The notes beneath the pieces are model-generated. The model did not search any database. It had not been told where the DNA came from and was given only the letters and a program-made list of their open reading frames with translations. A stretch of 12,688 nt of DNA from a bacterium (lineage in GTDB: Bacteria > Hydrogenedentota > Hydrogenedentia > Hydrogenedentiales > SLHB01): assembly GCA_024231375.1 (NCBI GenBank), contig JAAEQP010001768.1, positions 1-12,688 of the forward strand, written 5' to 3'. Position 1 is the first letter of the stretch, and every line of letters starts with the position of its first letter. The position numbers and the translations under genes were made by a program. Of the stretch, positions 6,277-12,688 are shown piece by piece.

Positions 6277-7578
6277 ATGGCCAAGATATGTTTTCTGGGT
6301 GCCGGTAGCACCGTGTTTGCGAAGAATGTGCTCGGCGACTGCCTGCACGTGGACAGCCTCAAGGACGCGCAGGTCAGCCTGATCGATATCGACCCGGACC
6401 GGCTGGGCGTGTCCCATCGCATGATGGAGAACATCAACAAGACGCTGGGCACGAACGCGCGGTACGAAGCGTTCCTTGCCGATGATGCCGCCAAGGCGCT
6501 CGAAGGATGCGACTACGTGGTGAACGCGGTCCAGGTGGGCGGATACGAGCCTTCCACGGTGATCGATTTCGAGGTACCCAAGAAGTACGGTCTTCAGCAG
6601 ACCATCGCGGACACGTTGGGGATCGGCGGCATCTTTCGCGCCCTCCGAACCATCCCGGTGATGCTCGACTATTGCCGCATCATCGAAGAGGTCGCGCCGA
6701 ACGCCCTGCTCATCAACTACACCAACCCCATGGCCATGTTGACGGGCGCCCTGTTGAAAGCAACCGAAGTGCAGACCGTTGGTCTGTGCCACAGCGTGCA
6801 GGGCTGCGCGTCGCATCTGTGTTACGAACTGGGTATGCCCGAGGACGATCTGCAATGGAAGATCGCCGGCATCAACCATCAGGGCTGGCTGCTCGAGATC
6901 TCACGGCACGGCGAGGATCTCTATCCGGAGATCAAGCGCCGGGCCGAGTTACCCGAATACCGGTCGAGGGACACAGTGCGCTTTGAGCTAATGAAACGGT
7001 TCGGCTACTACGTGACGGAATCGAGCGAACACAGCGCAGAATACACGCCGTGGTTCATCAAGTCGAAGGCGCCGGAGCTGATTGACGAGTTTCACATTCC
7101 GCTGGACGAGTATCCGCGCCGTTGCATCGCCCAGATTGAGGCGTGGGACGGCATCGCCGAAATTCTGGGCGGAGACGAGCCGTTGGAACACGAGCGGACG
7201 GGCGAGTACGCGTCGTATATCTTCGACGCCGTTGAGACGGGGACGCCCTACACCTTCGGCGGGAACGTGTTGAACACGGGCCTGGTCACGAACCTTCCGG
7301 CGAACTGCTGCGTGGAGGTCATGTGCGTGGCGGACCGGAACGGTGTCACGCCCACGTTTGCGGGCGACCTTCCGCCACAGTGCGCCGCGCTCTCGCGCAC
7401 CACTGTGAATGTGCAGGAACTCACCATCGAGGCGGCGCTAACGCTGAGGAAGGATCACGTCTACCAGGCGGCGCTACTCGACCCGCATACATCGGCTGAA
7501 TTGACCATAGACGAAACCGTGTCGCTGTGTGACGAGTTGATCGAGGCGCACGGGGACTACCTTCCCACATACAAGTAG
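6277..7578 (+). CDS. Glycoside hydrolase family 4, alpha-galactosidase-type
   Basis: 433-residue NAD+- and metal-dependent glycosidase of family GH4, a usual length for the family. The enzymes work by oxidation-elimination-addition-reduction at the sugar ring rather than by classical hydrolysis, and are cytoplasmic; no signal peptide is seen here. The Rossmann motif is FLGAGST at residues 6-12, LIDIDPDRL follows at 35-43, and NYTNP at 147-151. The metal ligands are C171 in GLCHSVQG and H201 in GINH. The CHSV form of the metal motif is the one associated with alpha-galactosidases (MelA-type) within GH4. Alpha-galacturonidase or another alpha-glycosidase remains possible. It has its own promoter and a terminator-like hairpin. 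No sugar transporter or regulator lies beside it, which is unusual for a catabolic glycosidase. Confidence 0.93.
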   Translation: MAKICFLGAGSTVFAKNVLGDCLHVDSLKDAQVSLIDIDPDRLGVSHRMMENINKTLGTNARYEAFLADDAAKALEGCDYVVNAVQVGGYEPSTVIDFEVPKKYGLQQTIADTLGIGGIFRALRTIPVMLDYCRIIEEVAPNALLINYTNPMAMLTGALLKATEVQTVGLCHSVQGCASHLCYELGMPEDDLQWKIAGINHQGWLLEISRHGEDLYPEIKRRAELPEYRSRDTVRFELMKRFGYYVTESSEHSAEYTPWFIKSKAPELIDEFHIPLDEYPRRCIAQIEAWDGIAEILGGDEPLEHERTGEYASYIFDAVETGTPYTFGGNVLNTGLVTNLPANCCVEVMCVADRNGVTPTFAGDLPPQCAALSRTTVNVQELTIEAALTLRKDHVYQAALLDPHTSAELTIDETVSLCDELIEAHGDYLPTYK

Positions 7579-7601
7579 AACCCCTTTGATTCAAGCATGT
7601 T

Positions 7602-7630
7602 ACCCGGGATCGCCAAAGGCGATTCCGGGT
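7602..7630 (+). terminator. Terminator-like hairpin after the GH4 gene
   Basis: ACCCGGGATCGCC (7602-7614) pairs with GGCGATTCCGGGT (7618-7630) around the loop AAA, with one G-T wobble, 23 bases after the stop codon. The tail TCCTGTTTGG is only modestly T-rich, but stem strength and position support a factor-independent or assisted terminator. Confidence 0.65.
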
Positions 7631-7718
7631 TCCTGTTTGGGGGGGAATATGGATTCGCGGCATGGCGTTGCCTAAGACACCTGGCAGACCCCACACATGG
7701 GCAACAGGGAGATGGGCG

Positions 7719-8237
7719 ATGGATTCAATGTACGATCTCGAAGCCGTGAAGCCGCTCTGGATTGAACTCGCGACGGTAGGTGTTCGTCCGCTATACACGC
7801 CTGACGAGGTGGATGCCGCGCTGCAATGCGCACGCACGGGAACGATGATGCTGGTGATCAACTCGGTGTGCGGATGCGCCGCGACGAGTTGCCGGCCTGG
7901 AGTCGCGAAAGCGCTACAGCATGACCTGATCCCGGACGATTCGGTGACGGTGTTCGCGGGCGTGGACATCGAGACTACCGACCGCGCACGCGCCTACCTT
8001 CCCGGCATCGCCCCGTCGTCGCCGTGCGTCGCGTTGTTCAAGGACGGCGCCCTCATCGCATGTTTGGAACGCGACCATATCGAGCGCATGACGGCCGAAC
8101 AGGTGGCCGAAGCGCTGACAGACCTGTTCGATCAACACTGCACCACGCAGGGCCCTTCGGTTCCGCACGTGGTGTACGACAGAAACGAGATTGAGCCGCG
8201 CTGCGGTTCGACGATTCCAGTCAGCAAAGGTGGCTAG
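7719..8237 (+). CDS. BrxA/BrxB-family bacilliredoxin
   Basis: 172-residue thioredoxin-fold protein of the bacilliredoxin family (YphP/YqiW of Bacillus), which removes mixed low-molecular-weight thiols from protein cysteines. The family signature NSVCGCAA lies at residues 48-55, with the active-site pair C51/C53. The strand VTVFAGVD (76-83) and the APSSP turn near 98-102 match the family, and C141 in FDQHC corresponds to the family's conserved C-terminal cysteine. Further cysteines are at C37, C58, C103, C115 and C162. The protein continues about 31 residues beyond FDQHC, where Bacillus members end. The ATG at 7719 is preferred over one at 7662 because AGGGAG lies seven bases before it and alignment to the family starts there. 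It stands alone, flanked by hairpins on both sides. Whether this organism makes bacillithiol cannot be judged from the window. Confidence 0.9.
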   Translation: MDSMYDLEAVKPLWIELATVGVRPLYTPDEVDAALQCARTGTMMLVINSVCGCAATSCRPGVAKALQHDLIPDDSVTVFAGVDIETTDRARAYLPGIAPSSPCVALFKDGALIACLERDHIERMTAEQVAEALTDLFDQHCTTQGPSVPHVVYDRNEIEPRCGSTIPVSKGG

Positions 8238-8259
8238 CCCGGATACTTCACCGGGCTAG
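8234..8259 (+). terminator. Hairpin over the bacilliredoxin stop codon
   Basis: CTAGCCCGG (8234-8242) and CCGGGCTAG (8251-8259) pair perfectly across an eight-base loop. The stop codon TAG is inside the left arm. The following TGTTCCC is only weakly T-rich, so it may work as a terminator or as a 3'-end stabiliser. Confidence 0.5.
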
Positions 8260-8290
8260 TGTTCCCTCACTTAACGCTGTGACACCCAAC

Positions 8291-8326
8291 ACGCGACGCC
8301 CCGGTATCGACAGCGGGGCGCCGCGT
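8291..8326. terminator. Second strong hairpin between bacilliredoxin and GDPD genes
   Basis: ACGCGACGCCCCG (8291-8303) pairs with CGGGGCGCCGCGT (8314-8326) with a single mismatch around a ten-base loop. It is followed by TCCATTCTG. Lying 31 bases after the previous hairpin, it may be a back-up terminator or a repeat element. Confidence 0.45.
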
Positions 8327-8355
8327 TCCATTCTGCCCATCCTCTAGCCATCCCG

Positions 8356-8385
8356 TTGCTAATGCGTTCCTGGCAGGTGTATCGT
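8356..8385 (+). promoter_or_regulatory. Candidate promoter for the GDPD gene
   Basis: TTGCTA (8356-8361) and TATCGT (8380-8385) each match four of six consensus bases with an 18-base spacer. They lie after both hairpins and about 40 bases before the GDPD start. The match is only moderate. Confidence 0.35.
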
Positions 8386-8423
8386 ATCGTTCCATCTGAA
8401 GTATGCGAAGGGGAGAGAAGATC

Positions 8424-9269
8424 ATGGGTAAGGGGTTTCCTGTGTGGATGTCGCTGGGTGTACTGACAGCGTGTTTCGGTTGCGCGACGACGCCGCCGCC
8501 CGGCGGACAGAAGAAGCCGTTCATCGTTGTGGCCCATCGCGGCGTGGTAACGGACGCCTTAACCGAGAACAGTCTGGCCTCCCTGGAAGAGACTATCCGG
8601 CGGGGATACACGCACATCGAGGTGGACGTGCGCTCGACAAAGGATGGTTACCCCATCTGCCTGCACGACGGTAATCTCAGGCGCACCACCGGCATCAGCA
8701 AACCCCTGGGCTCGTTGACGCTGGAGCAGTTGCGGGAATTGGTCGACGCGGAGACCGTGCCCGACCTGGAAACGTTCTGCCAGCGGTGTGCGGGGCGGAT
8801 CGCCCTGATGCCGGATGTGAAGGGAGGCCCGCGGTCTGTGACGAAGGTCTTCACCAGGCGGCTACGGGCAACGCTGGAGCAGCACGACCTGATGGACAGC
8901 GCCCTCTTCATCGGATCGCCCGGAATCGGGCAACGGTTCGCCGGCGAAGCGCGGGTGGCGTGGCGCGATCCGCTTGAGAAGGCCCGCAATCATCCGCGTG
9001 CACGGAAGAATCCGGGCAGAGACTACTTCGTCTTCGGACACGGCGATGATTTCGACCAGGAAGCGGTGGACGGGTTCCACGCGATGGGACTTGATGTCAT
9101 TGTAAGCATCAACGTCTTCCACTACGACGAGTCGGACGACCCCATCCAAGCGGGGTTCACACATGTGCATGAGATGATCGCGTTGGGAGTGGACGGACTC
9201 CAGATCGACTCGGTGTACGATGAACCGGCATTGGCACATGCGCGCGCGGTGGCAGATGGAACGCGGTAG
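8424..9269 (+). CDS. Glycerophosphodiester phosphodiesterase lipoprotein
   Basis: 281-residue GDPD-family enzyme, expected to cleave glycerophosphodiesters (deacylated phospholipid head groups) to glycerol-3-phosphate and an alcohol outside the cytoplasm. The N-terminus is a lipoprotein signal with the lipobox LTAC ending at C17; a second cysteine is at C20. The active-site residues are visible: H38/R39 in AHRG, E48/N49, the metal ligands E66 and D68 in HIEVDVR, and H81 in CLHD. DVK at 131-133 stands where the family has the further acidic and lysine pair, and IDSVYDEPA lies near the end. The length is normal for the family. The start at 8424 has GGGGAG eight bases upstream, and it gives a proper signal peptide; seven more codons are open upstream. 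It converges with the minus-strand MoCo-carrier gene, nine bases apart. Confidence 0.92.
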   Translation: MGKGFPVWMSLGVLTACFGCATTPPPGGQKKPFIVVAHRGVVTDALTENSLASLEETIRRGYTHIEVDVRSTKDGYPICLHDGNLRRTTGISKPLGSLTLEQLRELVDAETVPDLETFCQRCAGRIALMPDVKGGPRSVTKVFTRRLRATLEQHDLMDSALFIGSPGIGQRFAGEARVAWRDPLEKARNHPRARKNPGRDYFVFGHGDDFDQEAVDGFHAMGLDVIVSINVFHYDESDDPIQAGFTHVHEMIALGVDGLQIDSVYDEPALAHARAVADGTR

Positions 9270-9275
9270 TGGGCA

Positions 9276-9292
9276 CCGTCACGCACTGACGG
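9276..9292. terminator. Small hairpin between convergent genes
   Basis: CCGTCA (9276-9281) and TGACGG (9287-9292) pair perfectly around CGCAC, with two further outer G-C pairs possible after one mismatch. It sits between the GDPD stop and the end of the opposite gene, whose stop codon it includes. There is no T-run on either side, so a bidirectional terminator is only a possibility. Confidence 0.3.
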
Positions 9293-9755
9293 CGCCGATC
9301 CTCTCCAGCAAGCAGTCGAGGAACGCGGACGCCGCGCCGTAGACGGCCTCGTGATGGCTGGCGCGCGGCCCCGCGACGTTCAGGACGCGGAGCCCGGATT
9401 CCCTCACCCAGGATGCCACTGGGACCTCGCTTGGATCGCCTTCCAGATCGACCACGCAGTGGGGCTTTGCCAATTCTTCAGCTATCTCGATGGTGAAGGC
9501 CGTGCCACCGGTCGGTGCGCCCCAGGTCAACACCAGCGTGGCATCACTGTCGCGGACGTTGAGCCGGGTGCGTTCCGCATACAGAACAGAGGGGGTTTCT
9601 TTCAGTGGATACTTCCCATCGATAAGGCCATCCTCGGCGAGTCGGCCCTTCGGACACCATCCCCCGCACGGCACCCCTCGGCGAAGTGCAGCGTCGAGCG
9701 CGGCCCGGTCGACACCGGTTTGCCCTCCCGAAACGATGGTCAGTCGTGAAGGCAT
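9279..9755 (-). CDS. Putative molybdenum carrier (MoCo_carrier family)
   Basis: 158-residue cytoplasmic protein of the putative molybdenum-carrier family, a Rossmann-like fold related to molybdenum-cofactor carrier proteins and the LOG/TIGR00725 group. The family hallmarks are plain: VSGGQTGVDRAALDAAL from residue 8, GGWCPKGRLAEDG at 31-43, YPLKETP at 49-55, a TRLNVRDSDATLVL stretch at 63-76 and PTGGTAFT at 81-88. Biochemical function is poorly established for this family; cofactor or nucleotide binding is inferred. The start at 9755 begins at the first strand, with GGCGGAAAGC before it; a longer start at 9815 would overlap the upstream secretin gene by 26 bases and add 20 polar residues. It lies 34 bases after the secretin stop, so co-transcription is likely although no functional link is evident. 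Confidence 0.87.
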   Translation of the reverse strand: MPSRLTIVSGGQTGVDRAALDAALRRGVPCGGWCPKGRLAEDGLIDGKYPLKETPSVLYAERTRLNVRDSDATLVLTWGAPTGGTAFTIEIAEELAKPHCVVDLEGDPSEVPVASWVRESGLRVLNVAGPRASHHEAVYGAASAFLDCLLERIGAVSA

Positions 9756-9789
9756 GCTTTCCGCCCCCGCATCAGGCGCCCGTATCCCA

Positions 9790-12276
9790 TCAGTCCTTCT
9801 GTTCAGCCGGTTCATTGGGCACGACGGCGAAGCGGGACGCGTCGTACTCGACGTTGAGTCCGGCGGCGCGGGCGGCGTCTTCGATCTGGCGCGCCAGATC
9901 TTCCGGCGCGCGTGGGTGGGCTTGGATGATGACGGTGGTCTTGAGCGGGGATTCAGCGTCCATGAACTTGACCTGAAGCGACTCGACGGTGACGAACTCG
10001 CCGTCGCAGTACATGGCGCCGGTATGACCGATGGCCACGCCGATCTCGTTCTCTCCGCGGGTCACTTGGTCCACGGTCCGTCCGAAAATGCCCTTCTTTG
10101 AATGGCGCATGGTGTCAGTGGCGTTCTCCTCCGCCTCCGCAAGACGCGACGCCTCGGGATGGGTGAACTCGTCGACGATCGTTGAGGTCAGGAAAATGAG
10201 CATTTCGCGGTCCTCGTGGATCTTGTTCGTTGTTCGGAAGAGCCGTCCAACCAAGGGGATGTCACCCAGGACCGGCACGCGCTCCACATCGTCGTCGAGC
10301 TTGGTGAACCGGAGTCCGCCGATGACGATGGTCTCGCCCGAATGGGTGAGCACGGACGTGGTCACCTTGCTCATGCTCTTCTGCGGAACCGTTGTCGTCT
10401 GGTCGCCGGTGAGCACGGGGATGATATCGGCGGTGCTGTCTTCGGCCTCCAGTTCCAGCAGGACGTTGTCTTCACGATTGATGCGCGGTGTGACCGTGAG
10501 AATGGTGCCGACCTCGACGAACTGCACCTGCAGCGGAATCACCCGGTTGAAGTTCGGATTCGAGTTGGATGTGCTGGTGTACTGGGAATAACCGCCTTCC
10601 TGGTACGGAATCTCCGTTGTATTCTCGAAGATGGCTTCCTGACCGTCGTACACGGTTTCACGCGGACGCGACAGGATGTCGAGGGCGCCGGTCTTGTCGA
10701 GGTAGTTCAGCACGATGGCCACGCGGTTGCCCTTGAACTCGGGATCGAGAATGTACTCGGCGGCGGCGCCGGGATCGGGCGCGGCCTCGTTGGATACGGC
10801 GCCGGTGGTGGCAGGATTCTTGTCGATGAGGTTCATGGTGCGATTCCCCGTCAGGGGGTCGCGCATCCACTGCCGGTAAGGCAACCGGCCGATGCTGGAT
10901 CGTTGCCCTTCGCTGGGGGCGCTGTTGTAGTCCGGCGAGGCAGACCCGCTCTGCAGCGCGAAAGGAACACCTGAAATCTCGTCGAAATAGGACCAGTCGA
11001 CCCCAAGCTGACGGGTGACCTCGGTCTTGGCCGACACAAGGAAGGCCTCGATCATGACCTGCGGCCGTTTCACATCCCACGCGGCGACGAGACCGTCGAC
11101 CTCTTCGAGCCGTGACGGAATAGCGGTCACGCTGATCTGGTGCGTGTCTTCGTCGGACGTGATGCTGGCGATCTCTTCGGGCAACACAACCTGGAGCCGC
11201 TCTTCGACCGCCTCCACTTCGGCGTAGTCCAACGTGTATGTCCGCGTTTCGAGTTGGACGTCAAGCGCCTGAATCATGTCTTCGATCTGGCCTTGGCGGG
11301 CGGGCAGGTCGGAAACAACCAGGGCGTTGGTGCGCGGATCGACGTGGGCAAGTCCACGTTCGGACAACAGGTTCTGAACGCTTTCGAGGAGCGTTTCGGC
11401 TTCGAGATATTTCGGCTCGAACACGCGGGGGTCAAGCGGCTCGTCCAGACGGCCGACCGCGATCTTCATGGCCTGGATGTTGTCCTCGGTGTCCCACACA
11501 AAGATGTGGCCCGTGCGCGGGTCGGCAATAATGCGGCCGCTCTGCGACTTGAGGGAGGTCAGGATCGCCTCCATATCGATGATGTCGGCATGTTCGACCT
11601 TGAACTCGGTCTCTTTGATAGCGCCGAACTCGCGATTCAGGTACTCCTCCTGGAGCATGACATACAGGAAATTGCTGGCTTCGTCGTAGCGGTAGTGGAT
11701 GCCGTTGAACCGCAACACCTCCAGGGCCTGCTTCGGCCTGACGTCACGGAACCAGAAGCGGAGGCTCTCGGTCTCGACGCCTTTCGAGGCCAGGATGTTC
11801 CACCCTGTTGCCACGGCCAGATCGTCGAGCAGGAGGGTGACCATAATCGGCCCGTCCTCGGCGGAGAGCGTGATGGGATCGCCGACATCGGGCACCTCGG
11901 ACACGGTGACGGCGTGATTCAGATGGGCCTCGAAACTGGTGGTCGGCAACGTGCGGCTCCGACTCACCTCGCGCGACACCGAATGGACCGTGGGACTCGG
12001 CCGCCCGGCCCGGGCCGGAGCCTCCGAGGCTGTAGACGTGGGTTGGGACGACGCAGGGGCGGTTGGGGCCTGGGTTGTGGTCCGCGGCGCGGTCTGCCTG
12101 ACCGTCTGGGCCACGGGCGCCGTGGCCGTTGGCGTGGCGACGGGGCTCGTGGGGGTTTGTTGCGCCGAGGCAAGGGTCGCGCCGATGGTCAGGGCCAGGG
12201 CGAGAATGCCCAAGGCAGCCGATTTCCAGGCCATGTCTGCCACGCGCGTTTTCCACACAGTCCTGCTCTGCTTCAT
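9790..12276 (-). CDS. Secretin (GspD/PilQ-type) with extra C-terminal domain
   Basis: 828-residue outer-membrane secretin, the gated channel of type II secretion or type IV pilus systems. A signal peptide covers residues 1-38 (hydrophobic 19-36, cleavage after ASA). A Thr/Pro/Ala-rich linker runs from 41 to about 98, then an STN/N0-like domain (about 131-210) and three secretin_N-like repeats (about 223-278, 284-342 and 344-402). The secretin domain spans about 404-702 and contains the full secretin signature at 647-680 (GETIVIGGL, then VPVLGDIPLVGRLF after eleven residues). Residues 433-515 form a long insertion before the barrel strands. After 703 comes an extra 125 residues; 746-815 look like an ExbD/TolR periplasmic domain (CDGEFVTVESL, VIIQAHPRAP, AARAAGL). 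The start at 12276 has AGGGGA about nine bases upstream and gives the signal peptide. It follows a GspC/PilP-like gene. Which machine it serves is undecided. Confidence 0.92.
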   Translation of the reverse strand: MKQSRTVWKTRVADMAWKSAALGILALALTIGATLASAQQTPTSPVATPTATAPVAQTVRQTAPRTTTQAPTAPASSQPTSTASEAPARAGRPSPTVHSVSREVSRSRTLPTTSFEAHLNHAVTVSEVPDVGDPITLSAEDGPIMVTLLLDDLAVATGWNILASKGVETESLRFWFRDVRPKQALEVLRFNGIHYRYDEASNFLYVMLQEEYLNREFGAIKETEFKVEHADIIDMEAILTSLKSQSGRIIADPRTGHIFVWDTEDNIQAMKIAVGRLDEPLDPRVFEPKYLEAETLLESVQNLLSERGLAHVDPRTNALVVSDLPARQGQIEDMIQALDVQLETRTYTLDYAEVEAVEERLQVVLPEEIASITSDEDTHQISVTAIPSRLEEVDGLVAAWDVKRPQVMIEAFLVSAKTEVTRQLGVDWSYFDEISGVPFALQSGSASPDYNSAPSEGQRSSIGRLPYRQWMRDPLTGNRTMNLIDKNPATTGAVSNEAAPDPGAAAEYILDPEFKGNRVAIVLNYLDKTGALDILSRPRETVYDGQEAIFENTTEIPYQEGGYSQYTSTSNSNPNFNRVIPLQVQFVEVGTILTVTPRINREDNVLLELEAEDSTADIIPVLTGDQTTTVPQKSMSKVTTSVLTHSGETIVIGGLRFTKLDDDVERVPVLGDIPLVGRLFRTTNKIHEDREMLIFLTSTIVDEFTHPEASRLAEAEENATDTMRHSKKGIFGRTVDQVTRGENEIGVAIGHTGAMYCDGEFVTVESLQVKFMDAESPLKTTVIIQAHPRAPEDLARQIEDAARAAGLNVEYDASRFAVVPNEPAEQKD

Positions 12277-12326
12277 GTCGTTCTGTCCCCTGGGCCGTTT
12301 CCCATGTTCACCACCACGCGATCGCC

Positions 12327-12688
12327 TCACCGTTGCGGACGGCGCACGGAGTGCTCGTAGGTCTTGCCGTCCTTCACGAGTTGGAAGACCACGGCGTCCA
12401 GCGTGATCTCTTTGATCACGAGGCCGTTCACCGTGTCGCCTGCTTGCATCCACCCACCGCGGCGATCCTGCGGCGTCTTCATTCGTACCTTCATGTTGGG
12501 CGGCGCGCCCATCTTATCTCGGGTAACCGTCACACCCGTCAGCATTTTGGCGAGGTCGGGCTTCGCCACCGCGGGCGGTGGTGCATCGACCAAAGGCTTC
12601 CAGACAGCCTCCCGCCCGGAGACGGCATCGATCAATTCAGTCGGGGCCATCCCCTCTTCGGACCGAATGCCATAGGGTGCGGGCTTGA
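12327..12688 (-). CDS. GspC/PilP-like protein, N-terminus outside the window
   Basis: C-terminal 120 or so residues of a protein whose frame stays open to the right edge, so the beginning is missing. A Met at 12650 is unlikely to be the start, because a GAGGGG sits directly against it with no spacing. A proline-rich stretch (VDAPPPAVAKP) precedes a small beta-rich domain ending GDTVNGLVIKEITLDAVVFQ and then a basic tail. This pattern (GDxVNGxxVKEI, then VVxxxDGK) is typical of the periplasmic homology region of GspC or the PilP lipoprotein, which contact the N0 domain of the secretin. The adjacent secretin gene, 50 bases downstream, supports that reading. Identity as PilP or GspC cannot be decided from the fragment. 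Confidence 0.65.
   Translation of the reverse strand, partial: KPAPYGIRSEEGMAPTELIDAVSGREAVWKPLVDAPPPAVAKPDLAKMLTGVTVTRDKMGAPPNMKVRMKTPQDRRGGWMQAGDTVNGLVIKEITLDAVVFQLVKDGKTYEHSVRRPQR

Noticed and set aside
3724..6879. Open frame of 1051 codons on the minus strand opposite the histidine kinase and the start of the GH4 gene
   Set aside because: It is an antisense shadow created by high GC in the third codon position. The plus strand holds clear conserved domains, and the antisense product has no recognisable motif and no ribosome site.
11140..12360. Open frame of 406 codons on the plus strand opposite the secretin
   Set aside because: It is an antisense shadow; the minus strand carries a signal peptide and the full secretin signature, and the plus-strand product is low-complexity Gly/Arg-rich sequence at its end.
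1..12688. tRNA or rRNA genes
   Set aside because: No cloverleaf with a GTTCRA-type T-loop or recognisable rRNA sequence was seen by eye on either strand.

Overview
This is a GC-rich bacterial stretch with well-formed Shine-Dalgarno sites ahead of most genes. The gene set (secretin pathway, bacilliredoxin of the BrxA/BrxB type, family 4 glycosidase, multi-domain hybrid histidine kinase, putative molybdenum-carrier protein) fits a Gram-negative-type bacterium with an outer membrane. The secretin and the lipoprotein signal are the direct evidence for this. A PVC-group or Hydrogenedentota-like lineage is my impression only; no marker gene in the window settles it.

Layout. Bases 1-298 hold no gene but carry a cluster of nested inverted and direct repeats resembling REP/MITE elements. 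Bases 299-3003 (minus strand) hold a diacylglycerol/sphingosine-kinase-like lipid kinase followed by two tandem, paralogous 285-residue NAD(P)-binding SDR proteins, probably one transcription unit. Bases 3004-3714 are a roughly 700-base divergent regulatory region with a good sigma70-like promoter, two dyads and two short ATGA-linked reading frames. Bases 3715-8237 (plus strand) hold a soluble hybrid histidine kinase with a cysteine-rich N-terminus, a GH4 glycosidase of the CHSV (alpha-galactosidase) type with its own promoter and a terminator-like hairpin, and a bacilliredoxin. Bases 8424-9269 (plus) encode a glycerophosphodiester phosphodiesterase lipoprotein. It converges on a minus-strand unit at the right end: a GspC/PilP-like fragment (truncated by the window edge), a large secretin, and a MoCo-carrier-like protein.

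Working together. The right-hand unit looks like part of a type II secretion or type IV pilus machine. The left-hand and central genes concern lipid head groups or diacylglycerol, sugar-nucleotide or sugar oxidation, and signalling, but the sequence does not show them to be one pathway. The most unusual points are an ExbD/TolR-like periplasmic domain apparently fused to the C-terminus of the secretin, and the zinc-finger-like input module plus a dead receiver domain in the histidine kinase. The chain of ATGA overlaps ahead of the kinase and the repeat cluster at the left edge are lesser oddities. I did not recognise a complete new defence, mobile or biosynthetic system here.
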